A stretch of 64,000 bases of DNA from Multifurca ochricompacta (lineage: Eukaryota > Basidiomycota > Agaricomycetes > Russulales > Russulaceae). The stretch is from assembly GCA_022496185.1 (NCBI GenBank), contig WTXG01000130.1, positions 42,323-106,322 on the forward strand, in the 5' to 3' direction. The notes beneath the pieces are model-generated. The model made no database searches and had not been told where the DNA came from. It worked only from the letters and a program-made list of their open reading frames with translations. This document shows positions 44,706 through 57,641 of the stretch, piece after piece. The translations under genes and the position numbers were made by a program. Position 1 is the stretch's first letter; every line of letters begins with the position of its first letter.

Positions 44706-47700
44706 TGCTGCTCTTACACACCCTTCCGCCTAGATGGGAGGCTCTCATCCCAACCATCCTTGTCGGAAGATCTCATTCTGACATAAACCTCCCAGTAGTC
44801 CGCAGTGCCATCCTTGCTCAGTGGGAGCAAGACCGCTCCAGGGGTAAAAACCCCCATTCTGCTAATAAGCTCTCAGCAGTCAAGCGGAAGTGAGGTGATC
44901 CTCGCTTCAGCCAGCAGAAACAATCTGGAGGCAAACAGCCAGAGCATGTGGAAAAACAGGCGGATCACAATACCAACACGGGCGTCGTGCCGGAAGGCAG
45001 AATCAAGATAATCAGCAATCTAAGGCACAGGGGCACTCACACATCACTAATCAAGCATTCTTCCCCCCTCCTCGATTCACCACCGTGCCATCCGTTCCCT
45101 CTCCTCCTTCCTTTAAAACTCACTATAGGAATGGAAGGCCTCGTATTGTTATGCGCACCACTCCTAAGGAGCAAATCCCTGGCCGATATCATGCTTTTAA
45201 CCAAGCTATGGATCTGTGCGAAGACATAGGTGTGCCGGGGACTGCTCACAATTTAAAACCCCTTGAGACCCGCATAACTGATAGCTTCTCAAGAGCGTCG
45301 TCCAGCAAGACCAAGCTGGAGGACCTTGAAGAGGATGGAGATGAGTGACCGCGCAAAAAATCTAGATCCCCCTCACCTATCACTGTTGATACAGAAGACG
45401 AAGAGGACCCCAATGATCCTCTTGATTGGGGCTCCGATCATCTTGATGATCAGCTGGCTGATCTGGCTGGCCTAGATGAGGACGACAATCAGGATGTGTA
45501 TGTCCCCTCTTTCCTTCTACCCTGTAAAACTAACAGATGCATTTATGCTTCATTAGTTCGCGCTTCTAGGGAGTCCCCTACAAAGAGCATTAGAAATGCA
45601 GGCGTAGTTAGCACTATACATGACTTTAGGTTATGTACAAATATATTGCATTCTCCACATCATGTTCAGTGTGCTAAGTGCAAAGGAAAGACTAAGGATG
45701 AAGGCCATATAACTTGGCTCTTAGATTCAGGTGCTTCATCGCACTTTACATTTTCTCTGACGATTTCATTGAATATGAAGACATTAGTACCCCAGAACCC
45801 GTCAAAACGGCTTCTAAACCTATTTATATTAAAGGGAAAGGTACTGTTCTATTAGAACATGATGTCACACACAAGGAGTCACAAAAACGCGTACAACGCA
45901 TTTATATCCAGTATATTACATCCCTGATATAACTGGAAGACTTCTAAGCGTCGGAGAGTTTCTCAAGCAAGGATTGTACATCTATGGGGACAAACATGAA
46001 TTAACCTTGCGAAATAAGGGATCTAAAATCCCAATTATTCAATGCCATCCGGCAATTACTGGCCAAACTATCTATTGGCTTCATTCTAAAATCGCTAATT
46101 CCATCTTACTCCACAATCTATAATGTAGATTACGATCTAATGCATAAGCGCTTAGGACATCCTTCTAAGGAAGTCTTACGTCATGCCAAAGATCACACTA
46201 AGGGATTCCCCTAGATCTATCTTATCCGAAGACAGCTCCCCTATGCCCGGATGCACGCAAGGCAAGATGCCTTGCGATCTTATCTACCATCTGAAACACG
46301 TGCCTCAAAGCCTTTTGAGCGCATTCATTCAGATCTTAAGACTTTCCCGTAGAATCTTATCACAAATACAAATACTTTATCAGCTTTATTGATGATTATA
46401 CGTCATTTGCATGGATTGTATGTTTGCGCACTAAGTCTGCTGCAATAAACGCTTTGCAACAATTCCTTGCCATGATCAAAAATCAACATAACACCACCAT
46501 TAAAGAGTGGATGTCTGATGCTGGTGGAGAATACAAATCTGATGTATTTATGAATGTATTGAAAGATGAAGGGATAAAAATTCTACAGAGCGCGCCTTAT
46601 ACTCCCCAACAAAATGGCCCGTGGAGCACTTCATGTGCACTTGTATGGATAAAGCGCAATCAATGCGCATTGAGTCATGTCTTCCAGACTCTTGGTGGGA
46701 ATTTGCTGTACTACATGTGGTACATCTCTACAATAGGACTCCTGTACGTCGCCTGAAATGGCAGACACCTTATGAGATATTGTATGGAGAAGCACCAGAG
46801 ATCTCTCATTTGCGCGTCTTTGGATGTGGTGCTTATGTCTACATTCCGGAAGAACGTCGGGCAATAAACTATCACCTAAGTCAGAACTTATGGTGTATAT
46901 TGGGCAAGCAGATGGCATTAAAGGCCATCTGTTCATGCGGCTTGGCAATAATACATTGTACACACAAGCCACAGCCCTATTTGATGAGGATCTCTTCCCT
47001 AAGTGTGATTCCAACAGATGGCGTGGAGTTACTAAATTGAATGAGCCTCTAATTAATGAAGGGCCAGAAACACAGCCCATTCCTTTAGTGGACGATGATG
47101 ATTTCCTACCATCTCGCCTTCCACCTTCCACACAAATAGAAGGCCTCAGGTTCTTGATGAAGAACCTAGCGCTTCACAGCCAGAGGTACCCTTGCCTTCT
47201 CCTGTGCCAGAACAACAACCAGTGCCTTTGCGGCGCTCTACATGGGAAAGGAAAGTTGCACTTCGCCCTGGGAATGTCTATGGGGATAACAGGCACCCCG
47301 TCGATCAGATTACAGACATTCAGCGATGGGCAATGGAGATGAGCAGTGGAACCCCGGGGTAGCTCCCCGATTCCATCCGCGCATTTGAGACAGGTTCCTG
47401 GTCCTAGTCTCGACACTCCGCCCCACTAGCGACAATCGCTTACACCCATAAGGGGGAGTGATGATGAAGTTGAGGATCTAGTAGATCTCGTATCTCAACT
47501 AGCCCAGGAAGGGGGAGGAGAATTTGTGAATTATCTGCTCGCCAAAGCAGTTCCACATGATTCACAGCCACTAGACATGTCCAATATATGAGAGTGGACA
47601 TATAAAGATATTTTGCGCATGCCTGATGCGCAACAAAAGGAATGGAAGACTGCATGTCGCGAAGAACTTGAGGCACTTCGCAGACAGAAAGTCTTTACGC

Positions 47701-49125
47701 TTGTGGACCCTCCCAAAGGGAGGAAGACAATTAAAAACAGATGGGTCTTGACCAGAAATCTGATGGTTGTAAGAAAGCCAGGCTCGTAGCCAAAGGCTTT
47801 TCTCAGGTTGAAGGCGTTGACTTCAATGAAATATTCTCGCCTGTTGTAAGGTTTGAGACTGTCCGATTGATGCTCATGCTTGCCACGCTTGAGGATTGGC
47901 ACATACTGGACTAGATGTCAAAAGCGCTTTCCTGTATGGTGAACTAGATGAAGAGCTATACATGGAACAACCTGAAGGTTTCAAAATTAAAGGACAAGAA
48001 ACCAAAGTACTACGACTACAACGCGCCATTTATGGTCTTAAACAAGCTGCCTTAGCATGGTGGAAGGCGCTAGATAAGTCCATGGCTGCGATGGGCTGTA
48101 AACGCCTACTCTCAGACTCAGGCCTATTTCTATATAAGGCTAATAATGGGTCAATGTCATCATCATTGTATATGTCGATGATGCTTTATTTATGGGAAAT
48201 GACCAAGTCCTAGTCAGCAAACTAAAGACTGATTTCATGAGCAAATGGGAGTGCAGGGATCTAGGAGACACAAAGGAGTTCTTGCGAATGCGCATAACTA
48301 GGAAGGATGGCAAAATTCTACTTGATCAACAGCCATACCTAACTAAAGTGCTGCAATGCTTTGGGATGCTTAATGCGAAATTTGCGCCCACTCCTCTCCC
48401 AGAAGGCTATCATCCAGAGCCTAACACTGAACCTGCTGATCCTTCCATTCGTTCAAAGTTCCAACAAGTAATCGGCTCATTACTTTACATCATGTTGGGC
48501 ATACGACCAGATATTGCCTTTGCAGTTACAAGGCTATCTCAATTTGCCGCTAATCCATCTCAAGATCATCTTGATCGAGTGCTGTATATCTGCCGATATT
48601 TAGCCGGCACATCGATTACATGCTTATCTACATGGCAGATCAAATGGCGGATTGATCGCATGCGCTGATTCCGATCGGGCGTCAAACCTAATAGATCACC
48701 GATCCACTACTGGATACATGGTGAAAATAGCGAATGGGATATTCAGCTGGAATTCTAGAGCGCAAAAGACCACAGCGCTCTCATCCACTGAAGCAGAATA
48801 CATGTCGCTTTCTGACACAATGCGACAGATTGTATGGATCAAATCGCTTCTAAGCGAAATTGGTATTGATCTAGGACCCATTCCTCTCTGCGGTGATAAC
48901 CAGGGGTCCATCTTTATGGCCTCTAATCCTGTACAAGAGCGACGGATAAAACATATTGATATCCACTTCCATTACATCAGACAAATTATACAGGAGAAGA
49001 AAATTGAGCTATTCTTTATTGAAGGCTCTGAGAATCCTGCAGACATGTTCACCAAGAATTTGGGATGTGTCAAATTCCTGAAATTCAGGAGTCAACTTGG
49101 GCTAGAGATTAACTCGCCTAAGTAA
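44706..49125 (+). pseudogene. Copia-1 gag 3' part and pol, degenerate
   Basis: After the copia-2 insertion, gag resumes (LLHTLPPRWEAL). The protease motif WLLDSGASSHFT lies near 45714-45750. Integrase remnants include HKRLGHPSKE (about 46145), SDAGGEYKSD (about 46520) and YTPQQNG (about 46600). The RT has GLDVKSAFLYGELDEELYME (about 47910) and shifts frame near 48170, within the region of the catalytic motif. The RNase H frame (48652-49125) is open, with ALSSTEAEYMSL and LCGDNQGSIFMA, and ends ENPADMFTKNLG plus a short tail. At least six frame breaks or stops occur, so no protein can be made whole. Confidence 0.85.
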
Positions 49126-49170
49126 GGATAATTGCTTAGCACGCTTAGCAGCGGCACTTAGCAAGGGGAG

Positions 49171-49518
49171 TGTTGAACCAGAGTACCGGTACAGAGCTAC
49201 CGGAGATCGGTCCAACATAAGATTGTGATCATGCGTTTCAGAGATAATGCAGCCGATCACAATCACTTAGATACTTAATGATCCTAATACATCCGAAAGT
49301 GGTCATGTGACTATAATCACATTATAAACGCATTGTACTTACGATTAGATTAATAGCCGATTAGTACATGCAGATGTATATAAAAGCCTATGTAAATATG
49401 CTACAGAAATTAAGTTGCTATCGCATTATTGAAAGCATCTAAGCCTCTACACAAAAAAGGTGAGATAGAGTAGTAAAGTAGCATCTAAAGTACAGTCTGC
49501 GCCATGCCTGATTCTTCA
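49171..49518 (+). repeat. Copia-1 3' LTR
   Basis: 348 bp, preceded by the purine tract GCAAGGGGAG and followed by the target duplication GTATT. It matches the 5' LTR except for four sites. Confidence 0.95.
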
Positions 49519-49602
49519 GTATTGTCAATCGTGATACCACTCAGGGTAGTGTCGAAGGATGGGGGGCATCGTGTGTTATCAACCAATTCTGGCTGACTTT
49601 TC

Positions 49603-50232
49603 TGGAGGGAAAAGACTATAGATAGGGGGTACTGGTGTTAGTCCGGTATGGCGAGCTGAATTTGCTGGTACAGTTGGCGATAGCACAAAGATCGACCTAA
49701 GAGCAGAGTGAGCGCGAATAAGAGTAAAAGCGATTTTTAAGTTCACTTTTGTGAGAACTGAGTCGAAGCAGACAAGTGGATAGAAGGGATCAAAACTGGA
49801 TGCTTGATTCTGAACAAACTACTAAGGTTTTTATACATTTTAGCTATAGGAGTAAATATAGGAGACATAAGACAGTAAAGTCGAAACTAGAGGCCAAAGA
49901 TCTGGCCAGAGAGGCATACAATGTAAACTACAAGTCAATCAGAATGAAATGCAAGGCAAAGAATGCATGACAAAGGGGCGCGCGAAAGGAGCGGAACTGT
50001 AATGTACAACTGTAATGGTTTTAGTCGCGCTTGCATAAAATCGAAACAAAATAAGATGATAATGGAGATATAAAATGCGTTTACTCTTCTGAATGTGAAA
50101 CCAAAATATCCAAAGCATCTTGAGTTGCCACGAATGAACGTGGCGATAATCTTGTATCCGAGTGCGATCTTGACACTCCTAAGATCCTTCTCCTCTGGCT
50201 GGGCTGGTCTGTCCGGAATGCGCAATACAGCA
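49603..50232 (-). repeat. Copia-3 3' LTR
   Basis: 630 bp with TG...CA ends on the minus strand. A TATA-like TGTATAAAAACC lies near 49835. No second copy is in the window, so boundaries rest on the purine tract and the flank comparison. Confidence 0.75.
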
Positions 50233-50239
50233 CTCCCCT

Positions 50240-51565
50240 TCAAGCGCGACAAATCCCAAGGTTTTGAATGTGAGTGGCGACCTTGTACTTGGGAAGCGCC
50301 TTCGTAAGGATGTCCGCGGTCATGTCTTCTGTGGGACAGTACTTGAGTTGAATTTGTTTATCGGTAATCGTTTGGCGAATAAAATGGAATCAAATGTTGA
50401 TGTGTTTGGTGCGTGCATGGTAGTTATTGTCTTCTGCAAGTTGGATTGCGGCTTGATTGTCGCATAGTAGAGGTGTCAGAGTAAGGGTAATATCGAATAG
50501 GGACTTGAGAAGGCGTCGCATCCAAATGCACTCCTTGGCTGCATGAGTTGCGGCCACATATTCTGCTTCTGCGGTAGAAAGGGTAATTAGCTCTTGCTTT
50601 CGCGAAGCCCAAGAGACTGCTCCGCCGTCAATGAGGAAGGTGAAGCCAGATATTGCGTGGCAGTGTTCTTGTGACGCTCCATCTGCGTCTGTGTATCCAA
50701 TAAGATCGTGCGCTTGATTACCGTAAGTGAGTTTGTATGACTTGGTACCATTGAGGTAACGAAAGATTCGCTTCACTGCTTGCCAGTGAATTTCGCCTGG
50801 GTTTTCAAGGAATTGCAATAGTGTTGATACAGCGAAGGTGATGTCGGGTCGTGTGGCGACAGAGGCGTACATGAGGCTGCCAATAGCCTCGCGGTAAGGT
50901 GTTTTCTTCATATGCGCCGCTTCAGTAGTGTCGCTTGGCGCGTCGGACTTGTTGTAGTATGCCCCTGAGACGATGGGGGTTGCGTACGGTTTTGAATCGC
51001 TGAGTGCGAACCTGGCGAGAATGGTGTCAATGTAGGCTGTCTGGGAGAGTGAAATAGTTCGCGCATTGCGGTTGCGTGAGATCTTGATGCCCAAGAGCCA
51101 GTGGACTGGACCAAGGTCCGTGAGGGAATAACAGTTGTTGAGCTTCTGCTTGTATTCTGTGATAAACGCTTCGCAGCTGCCTGTGATAATGCAATCGTCA
51201 ACGTGGATTGCTAGGATGGTCAGGTGTCCTCTGCTGCGAGTGGAAAACACTCCGGGGTCGGCTTCATTGACGTGGAAGCTGAGATTGTTGAGAGCGCAGT
51301 ATAGCATGTCGTACCACTTGCGTCCGGCTTGTTTGAGGCCATATAGGGATTTGTGTAAATGCTTGACTGACTCCCCTTGAGTGTTGTAACCCGGGGGTGA
51401 CTGCATGTAAATATCTTCGTTGTCGTCGAGCTCACCATTTAGATATGCCCTGTTGAAGTCGAAGCTGTTGATCTCCCAGTCAGGCCGGGCAGCCAAGGCG
51501 AGGATAGTGCGAAAGCTTGCTAGCCTGGCGATGGGGGAAAAGGTGTCGAAATAATCCACCCCAAA
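50240..51565 (-). pseudogene. Copia-3 reverse transcriptase and RNase H, partial
   Basis: The frame enters from the gypsy-B junction within the RT (VDYFDTFSPIARLAS). It carries NRAYLNGELDD, YGLKQAGRKWY and the catalytic region ILAIHVDDCIITG, where HVDD replaces the usual YVDD. The RNase H part has LSTAEAEYVAA and LLCDNQAAIQLAED. A TGA at 50390-50392 stands where the family has Arg (a CGA codon one CpG transition away). Downstream, FHFIRQTI and DILTKALP are still in frame, to a natural stop at 50240-50242. The 5' half of the element is absent. Confidence 0.88.
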
Positions 51566-52003
51566 TGTAACGCCTGATGTGGGTGTTTGTCACGACGTGT
51601 GATAAGTCGTGTAGCGGAACTACAGAGTCAAGTGTGTACTGTCTTTCAAGTATACGGAGATCAGGTGAGAAGTCAACACCAAGGAGCTAATCCCTTAGTG
51701 CCAGTGAGTGGAAGAGTGCCAAAAGCACTGAGACGATTCAAGAGTCGGGTCTTAGGATCACCCAGAAGGTAATGCACCAAGTCGATTAAGAAGTCGAGTC
51801 TAAGGCATACAGGCTATCTAGGCAGGCCTTATATATGTAATAGAGGTTGGAGTCTGAATTGGAGTATCGTACTTGGTGTATCAACGAAGTCGTAATATAT
51901 CTAAAGGGGAACGGAGTCAAGTGGGCCAGGTGAGAATATACGTAGATGAATCTGGTATAGTCGCGATTCTGGTGGGAAAATACGTAAGCATTCTGATGTA
52001 AGG
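51566..52003 (-). repeat. Gypsy-B 3' LTR, distal part
   Basis: It starts TGTAACGCCTGATG on the plus strand and runs to the gypsy-A insertion. It continues at 59353-59507, ending TTTGTAACA, about 593 bp in total. The middle (GTGCCAAAAGCACTGAGACG and GTCGAGTCT) resembles the LTR at 63598-64000. Confidence 0.8.
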
Positions 52004-52729
52004 TGTAACGGGTGCTTCTATCCCGCGCTTGCTATGTAGATTAGATAAGATGTAGAGATCGTGGTAAAACTTAGAGGTGAAAATATCCTAGTCGGAAAGC
52101 TGCCCAGAACGCAGAGATTAATGCACGCGTAAGGCTTGAAGCAGTCAGAGGACTCTGCCTTGCTTATGCAGCAAGAATAGACCTATATTGAACTTTGCTA
52201 AGAGCCTACAGCCCCAAGAGGACAAGATCAGCTGGCCTGAGTAAATACAAAGATAAACCGCACCTACAGCCCAAGAGGACAAGATGGGGTCTGCAGCGTG
52301 CTACAGGGTGTCTTTAAATACATTCTAGTACTATCCTACGAAATACCAAAGCCGATCGAGCGTGCGATGTAAATCTAAGTAGTTATCAGTGGCTACTCTT
52401 CTAAGTACCCTGACACATCTTGTTTACTAACGCGCGATCGTTTCTGCCGGTCTGGCATTATCTAAAATACATACTAGACTACTTTAGATCACTCTATAAT
52501 CAAATCGTCAATCTGTATTACTCAAACAATGGCTGCATGTATCTATCAGTGTCCATTGCTGCATAGGGCAGCGACTACTTCACATCGCGTGGACCGGGTC
52601 AGATCGGTCCGAACTCCTCCTTATCTTATCTAAGTTAAAGAAGATCGACTCTGCAAGACACGCAATCGCGTGATGCCCTCAGGATGGTTTTCAATCAGTC
52701 CAGGATGGCAAAAATGCGCATCCAGGACA
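52004..52729 (-). repeat. Gypsy-A 3' LTR
   Basis: 726 bp. At five sites it has TG or CA where the 5' LTR has CG. It ends in ACCCGTTACA on the minus strand. Confidence 0.95.
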
Positions 52730-52739
52730 GTACCCCCCT

Positions 52740-55700
52740 TCTCAGGGCGTTGCGTCCTCGCAAGCCTCAGTGAAATAAAGTGGCGATTGCCATGGAGCGG
52801 ACGTGAAGGCAGCGTGGCTATCTTCCGTGGCGCACCAGGGTGTCGAGCGTAAAAGTCTCTGACAGCCTTCTGAGCGAGCTTGAAGTTTCTGGCCAGCTCC
52901 CATGAGTCCTCCCCTTCGCTGTATCCTTTCCACCGCACAAGGAATTTGAGTGTTCGACCAAACAGTTTCACATCGCGAATATGGTCAACCTCATACTTTT
53001 CCTCGCCCTCGACCAGTACAGGGTCAGGCGGTGGCGGCATAAGTCCATTAACGTCGTTGCCTTTGTAGGGACTAAGGCGATCCACATGGAATACATTGTG
53101 GATTCTCAGCGCTGCCGGGAGTTCCAACCGATAATCAAGATTGCCAATCTTCTCATAATCTTAAATGGACCCATCTGTTTCAGCCCTAATTTCTGAGAAG
53201 GTTGGTGTATCTTAATGTTCTTGGCTTGGAGCCATACCATATCGCCTGTGCTGAAGCGATAAGATTGGTGGTAACCCGGCCCAGCGATCATGCGTTCTTT
53301 GCTAAGTCGCAGCGCTGCCTCAGCATCTGTCCTGGCAAGACGGAGCTGTTGAAGTCGCTTGTCTAAACTGGGAATGCCTGTAGGGCGCCCAGCTGGAATC
53401 GTAAAGTCCGGCATGTACCCGTAGAGTAGTTCAAAGGGTGTGTGTCCGGTCGCGGATGTCAATCTCGCATTCAACACGAATTCCGCAGTGGGTAATAGCT
53501 CAATCCAATCATCCTGACGCTTATCTACAACATACACAAATACTGTTCTATTTCTTGGTTTTTGTGTTCTGCCTGTCCATTAGCTTGAGGATGATACGCT
53601 GTGGTCAAACTACTGTCTATTCCCAGGCGCTTTAAAGCAGCCCGCATTGTCCGTGCTGCAAACTGTGGTCCCCTGTCGCTGACGATAGACTTAGGGATCC
53701 CATGCAGCGGGAAGATCTCGTTATAGTAGATCTGCCCTACACCATCTGCCATGATGCCGCTGGTCACAGGGAAGAAGTGGACTTGTTTCGTATAGTGGTC
53801 CACTATCGTTAAGATTGCGTCTTTCCCTTGTGAAGAAGGAAGCCCAGTGATCAGATCAACGCCAATGATCTGCCAGGGTCCCTCCGGTACTTCGTGTGGC
53901 TGTATAGGTGCTGTAGGGTGCTGGTCGATCCTGTAGCGTTGACAGCGATTGCAGCCCTCTACGTACTTGGCGATGTATGTGGACATACACGGCCACCAAT
54001 AATAACGGCTGACAAGTTCTATAGTCCCATTTTTACCGGGATGTCCTGCAGTAACCGAATCATGACACTGTTTAATAATATCTTTTCTGAGATCCGGTAC
54101 ATTGGGTACATAAAGTTTTCCCTTGTAATAAACGAGACCGTCTTCCTCCTCCCAGTGAGAAACGCCATCAGTAAGAGCGCGCGGAGCGGATCTGGATAGG
54201 GATTTCAACCCCTCTATGACTTCCGCTTCGCATGCGCCTGCTGCTCTGATGCGATCTGTGAGAGGAGAGCTCTCTGGCTTGTAATGGGTACGTGCGGCCT
54301 GGAGAAACTGTTCCGGCTTGAGGACTTGTACCTGACAGTTGTCCTCACTGTCATACACGCGATCCGTAGGGAATCGGCTAAGAGCATCAGCTTGCATTGC
54401 TGATCCCTTCTTGTATCTAATCACAAAGTTGAATCTACTGAGGTACAGGGCCCAGCGCGCTTGTGTCGTGTTAAGTCGCGCATGCTAGCCCACCATTCCA
54501 TTTCTTGTGATCAGTTACAACCTCAAAGGTAGACAGTCCTTCAAGGAAGTGTCGCCAATCCTCCAGTGCTCGGATCAATGCGAGCATTTCCCGGTCGTAA
54601 ATCTCATAATTACGTTCCGCGTCCACATTGCTTCAGATCGGAATGCGACTGGGTGCCATAGCTCGTCGTCGTGTTTCTGCGACAGTATTCCACCGGTAGT
54701 GAATCCGGAAGCATCCGTCTCCAAGTGTGTTGGCCTCTCACTATCATAGACTGCTAATATTGGCTTTTCTATGAAGCGTGCCTTCAGCGCTGCGAACGGT
54801 TCATCTCCGCATCGCCCCATTGCCATGGGATATTTTTCTTAGTCAGGTCATGTAAAGGACTGCTATACCAGCAAAGTCCTTAATGAAGCGTCGATAGAAG
54901 TTAGCGAATCCCATGAAGGCGCGAACGTCCTTCAAATTCTGTGGGATCGGCCACTCTCTGACCGCTTGGACCTTGGCAGGGTCCATCCTGACCTCTCCGG
55001 GACGGATAATCATCCCGAGATACTCCATTTGATCTCTCTCAAATTGCATTTCTCAGGCTTGAGGAAAAGGTCATACTCTTGGAGACGGCTAAGTACTCTA
55101 TGCACATCTTTCCGATGTTTCTCCAAGTTAGATGAAAATATCAGTATATCATCCATGTATACTGCGACCTCTCCTCTTGCAATCATGTCAGCGAAGACTG
55201 AGTTCATCAACGCCTGGAAGGTGGCAGGACTGTTGGTCAGGCCAAAGTACATAACGTGCGGTTCGTATAACCCACGGTTAGTAGCAAAGGCTGCCTTGTA
55301 TTCGTCCCCTTCCTTAATTCTGATGTTGTGATATCCCCATCTGACATCGAATTTGGTGAAGATCTAGCATCTTTCAACCGGTTAATGATGTCCGCAGCAA
55401 GCGGTAGCGGATAACGGTTTTTAATTGTAATTTTGTTAAGAGGGCGGTAATCCTGTATAAGTCTTAATTTCCCGTCCTTCTTTTTCAGGAAGAACACGGG
55501 GACGGCCATCGGTGACTTAGATGGTACAATGTATCCCTTTCGTAAGTGTTCGTCAATAAATTTGTCTAACTCCACTTGCTCGTTCGGTGCCATGGGGTAG
55601 ATCTTAGTCTTCCAGTGCGTCTTAGCGCCTGGTTCTAAATCTATTTCATGATCCCATGGTTGATGCTGAGGGAGTCTCTGTGATTCCTCCTCAGAGAAAA

Positions 55701-56550
55701 CTTTCGCGAAGTCCCGGTACTGCGAGGGTACCATCTCCTCAAAAGATCTACTGCCCCTTTTCAAGTTCTCACGCTCGGCTATTTGCTGTGAATATGTATA
55801 GCCGGCTAGACACCAGACTTGATCGGACAGCGTCTCCAGGACTCCGGTTCGACACAGTGATCGGCGCTCCATACGGCTAGCCGATATGCGTTCGACAGAT
55901 CCGATCTCCTCAGCGATCCCGCTCTCGGAGTCGATCATCAGTTCACCCTTGCTCCAGTCGATGCTTGGGTTGTTACGTCGCAGCCAAGGAAGCCCCAATA
56001 TAATTTTCTCTGGTCCTAAGTCTGTGACCAGGAAACGGTGGCTCTCCTCTCGTTGGCCTATTATAATCGCTAGCGATACATAATGCGTGATATCCCCTGC
56101 TCGATTGTGCGTCCCGTCAATATTATGAATTTTTATGGGGTGATCGAGTGGGATTTGAAGCATCTTCCGGTGCTGAGCGAATTTCTCGTCCAGGAACAGT
56201 GCAGTAGCCCCTGAATCTACCATAGCTGCTGTCGTGTATAGGTGGTTTCTTCCTCGCAATGTAACGTAAATATGGAAATGCTGAGTATCGTGCTTCGTCT
56301 CAGGTAAAATACATGCAGTTATCTTATCTAAGTAATCAGCCTCATCAATGAAAACGTTTTTAATTTTCTGCGAGACCGAATCTGACGCGATTACACAATT
56401 ATTTACACTATTTACAGAGACTGTTTCACAGACAGTTGTATCAGTAACTTCTTGAACGCTCGTAAATACATTAGAATCAGAATCAATAAACACACTATTT
56501 ACACATGCTGCCTCAGTCGCAGCTGGAACTGAGACAGTTTCTAAAAAGAC
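52740..56550 (-). pseudogene. Gypsy-A pol with chromodomain, frameshifted
   Basis: Pol runs leftward. The protease ([16 protein letters not shown]) is near 55830-56240. The RT has [20 protein letters not shown] and, after a frame break near 55365, [10 protein letters not shown] and YMDDILIFSS. RNase H remnants include HLETDASGF. The integrase zinc region has HDSVTAGHPGKNGT and CNRCQR; the core has IGVDLITGLP, SDRGPQFA and HPQANGQAEHKNQE. The GPY-like end leads into FKIHNVF-type sequence (RIHNVFHVDRL). A C-terminal chromodomain reads FLVRWKGYSEGEDSWE, which in other chromoviruses directs integration to modified histones. Frame breaks lie near 55365, 55055, 54845, 54630, 54480, 53530 and 53150. 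Confidence 0.9.
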
Positions 56551-56552
56551 GC
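56541..56552 (-). promoter_or_regulatory. Possible -1 frameshift site at gag stop of gypsy-A
   Basis: GCG TCT TTT TAG at the gag end contains CTTTTTA. Slipping back one base reads TTA GAA ACT GTC and stays open into the protease frame. The heptamer is close to, but not exactly, the canonical X XXY YYZ form. Confidence 0.45.
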
Positions 56553-57641
56553 TTTCAACGCCTCCATTTCTTTCCGTAGTGATTCTACCTGCGCCTTCAA
56601 ATCAGCTTTCTCCTTTTGAATGGCTGAGGTGTCTGACGGCGCCGAGACACTCGTACTTGAACTTGCCGCCGCTTCTGTGCTGGCAGCAACTTTTGCTTTT
56701 TTGGGTTTACCCGACCACTTATCATAACAAACGTTAGCTCGGTGTCCTGTCTTCCCACAATAATTGCAAATCTCGCGCTCGTGATTTCCCTGCTTATACT
56801 CGTGAGCGGTGGTCCCACAACCCTTGCATTTACCTTTGAGATCAGTCAGCATGTACTGGCGCAGTGTCTTAGTACCAGCCCCTGACTGAGTCTTCGAAGC
56901 GTCGACCTCCATAGCATTGGGATCGCGCGTAGTCTGAGTTTGGGTTTGTGTGGTAATCACCCCTCTTTTCTCTGCATCGCGTTGTCTCTGTCGCATGTCG
57001 ATTTTATTTGCGGCGGTGACGAGCTCTTCTAGCGTCGCAGGAGTAGTCGGCATGAGGGCCAAGATGTCCTTGATCTTATCTGTCAACCCGTCATAGAATC
57101 GAGTCTTCAGATCGGTCGCAGACCAGCCAGTTTGAGCTGAGTGCTCATCAAAGCGAGCCTTGTACTCAGCAACCGAATTCTTGCCCTGTCTAAGTTTCTT
57201 CAACGCTTCTTGTGCAGCCTCCCCTATATCGTAAGGAATAAATCGCTCTGTGAATGTCTTTTCAAAGTTATCCCATCTTTGGTTAAAGGGGATCCTCCCG
57301 GCCTTCAATTCTTCCAAATGCGGCAGAGCCCAAGTCCGGGCATCTCCGGCTAGAAGATTGAGAACGGATAAGATCCAATCAGAGTCTCTCCTAATCCACT
57401 TTTGGGTTTGCACGTTGTAATCATTAAGACTATTCTTCTGTGCGCAAGCCCAATTGTGGTAAGCTGCCAGAAAATGGCGCGCGTCCGCTGAAGTCCCCTT
57501 GCCATCCCAAGACACAGGGCGCGCTACTGTAGAATCCTTCCCAGTAGCAAGGGTGTGCTGAGGTGGAGATGCCGAAGCTTGTGCCTGGTGCTGCGTCAGC
57601 GTTTGCACATCTCTGGCCAAATCCCTAACAGTGACCGCCAT
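56541..57641 (-). CDS. Gypsy-A gag with zinc knuckle
   Basis: The ATG at 57641 gives 366 residues. A retrotransposon-gag domain reads [15 protein letters not shown], then [20 protein letters not shown] and [25 protein letters not shown] knuckle [14 protein letters not shown] lies near residues 288-301. The C-terminus is a coiled-coil stretch [20 protein letters not shown]. The stop (56541-56543) follows TCTTTTTAG. The pol frame, open just upstream and across it, is one base back, so a -1 frameshift there would fuse gag to pol. A Pro/Ser/Thr-rich open stretch upstream (57660-57880) might be an N-terminal extension in another frame. Confidence 0.9.
   Translation of the reverse strand: MAVTVRDLARDVQTLTQHQAQASASPPQHTLATGKDSTVARPVSWDGKGTSADARHFLAAYHNWACAQKNSLNDYNVQTQKWIRRDSDWILSVLNLLAGDARTWALPHLEELKAGRIPFNQRWDNFEKTFTERFIPYDIGEAAQEALKKLRQGKNSVAEYKARFDEHSAQTGWSATDLKTRFYDGLTDKIKDILALMPTTPATLEELVTAANKIDMRQRQRDAEKRGVITTQTQTQTTRDPNAMEVDASKTQSGAGTKTLRQYMLTDLKGKCKGCGTTAHEYKQGNHEREICNYCGKTGHRANVCYDKWSGKPKKAKVAASTEAAASSSTSVSAPSDTSAIQKEKADLKAQVESLRKEMEALKASF

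Larger units (their letters stand above)
34204..49518 (+). mobile_element. Copia-1: Ty1/copia LTR retrotransposon with nested insertions
   Basis: It is bounded by two 348-bp LTRs (34204-34551 and 49171-49518, TGTTGAACC...CTTCA). The 5-bp target duplication is GTATT (34199-34203 and 49519-49523). A primer-binding site, GGTTATGGGCCCTG, directly follows the 5' LTR. A purine tract GCAAGGGGAG precedes the 3' LTR. The element's own sequence is about 6 kb; the rest is copia-2 and its guests (35404-44700). Its coding region has stops and frameshifts, so it is inactive. The LTRs differ at only four sites, all CpG transitions. The paralogous region near 27533 shows the empty target. Confidence 0.95.
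49603..51565 (-). mobile_element. Copia-3: truncated copia element (RT/RNase H and 3' LTR)
   Basis: Minus-strand element cut on its 5' side by gypsy-B at 51565. It ends in a 630-bp LTR (50232 down to 49603, TGCTGTATTG...CCCTCCA), preceded by the purine tract GAAGGGGAG. The junction with the duplicated CHAT flank is at 49602/49603. Any second half would lie beyond gypsy-B, outside the window. Confidence 0.85.

Noticed and set aside
46631..47131. Minus-strand open frame of 166 codons across copia-1 pol
   Set aside because: It is a shadow of the decayed integrase region on the plus strand; no family resemblance.
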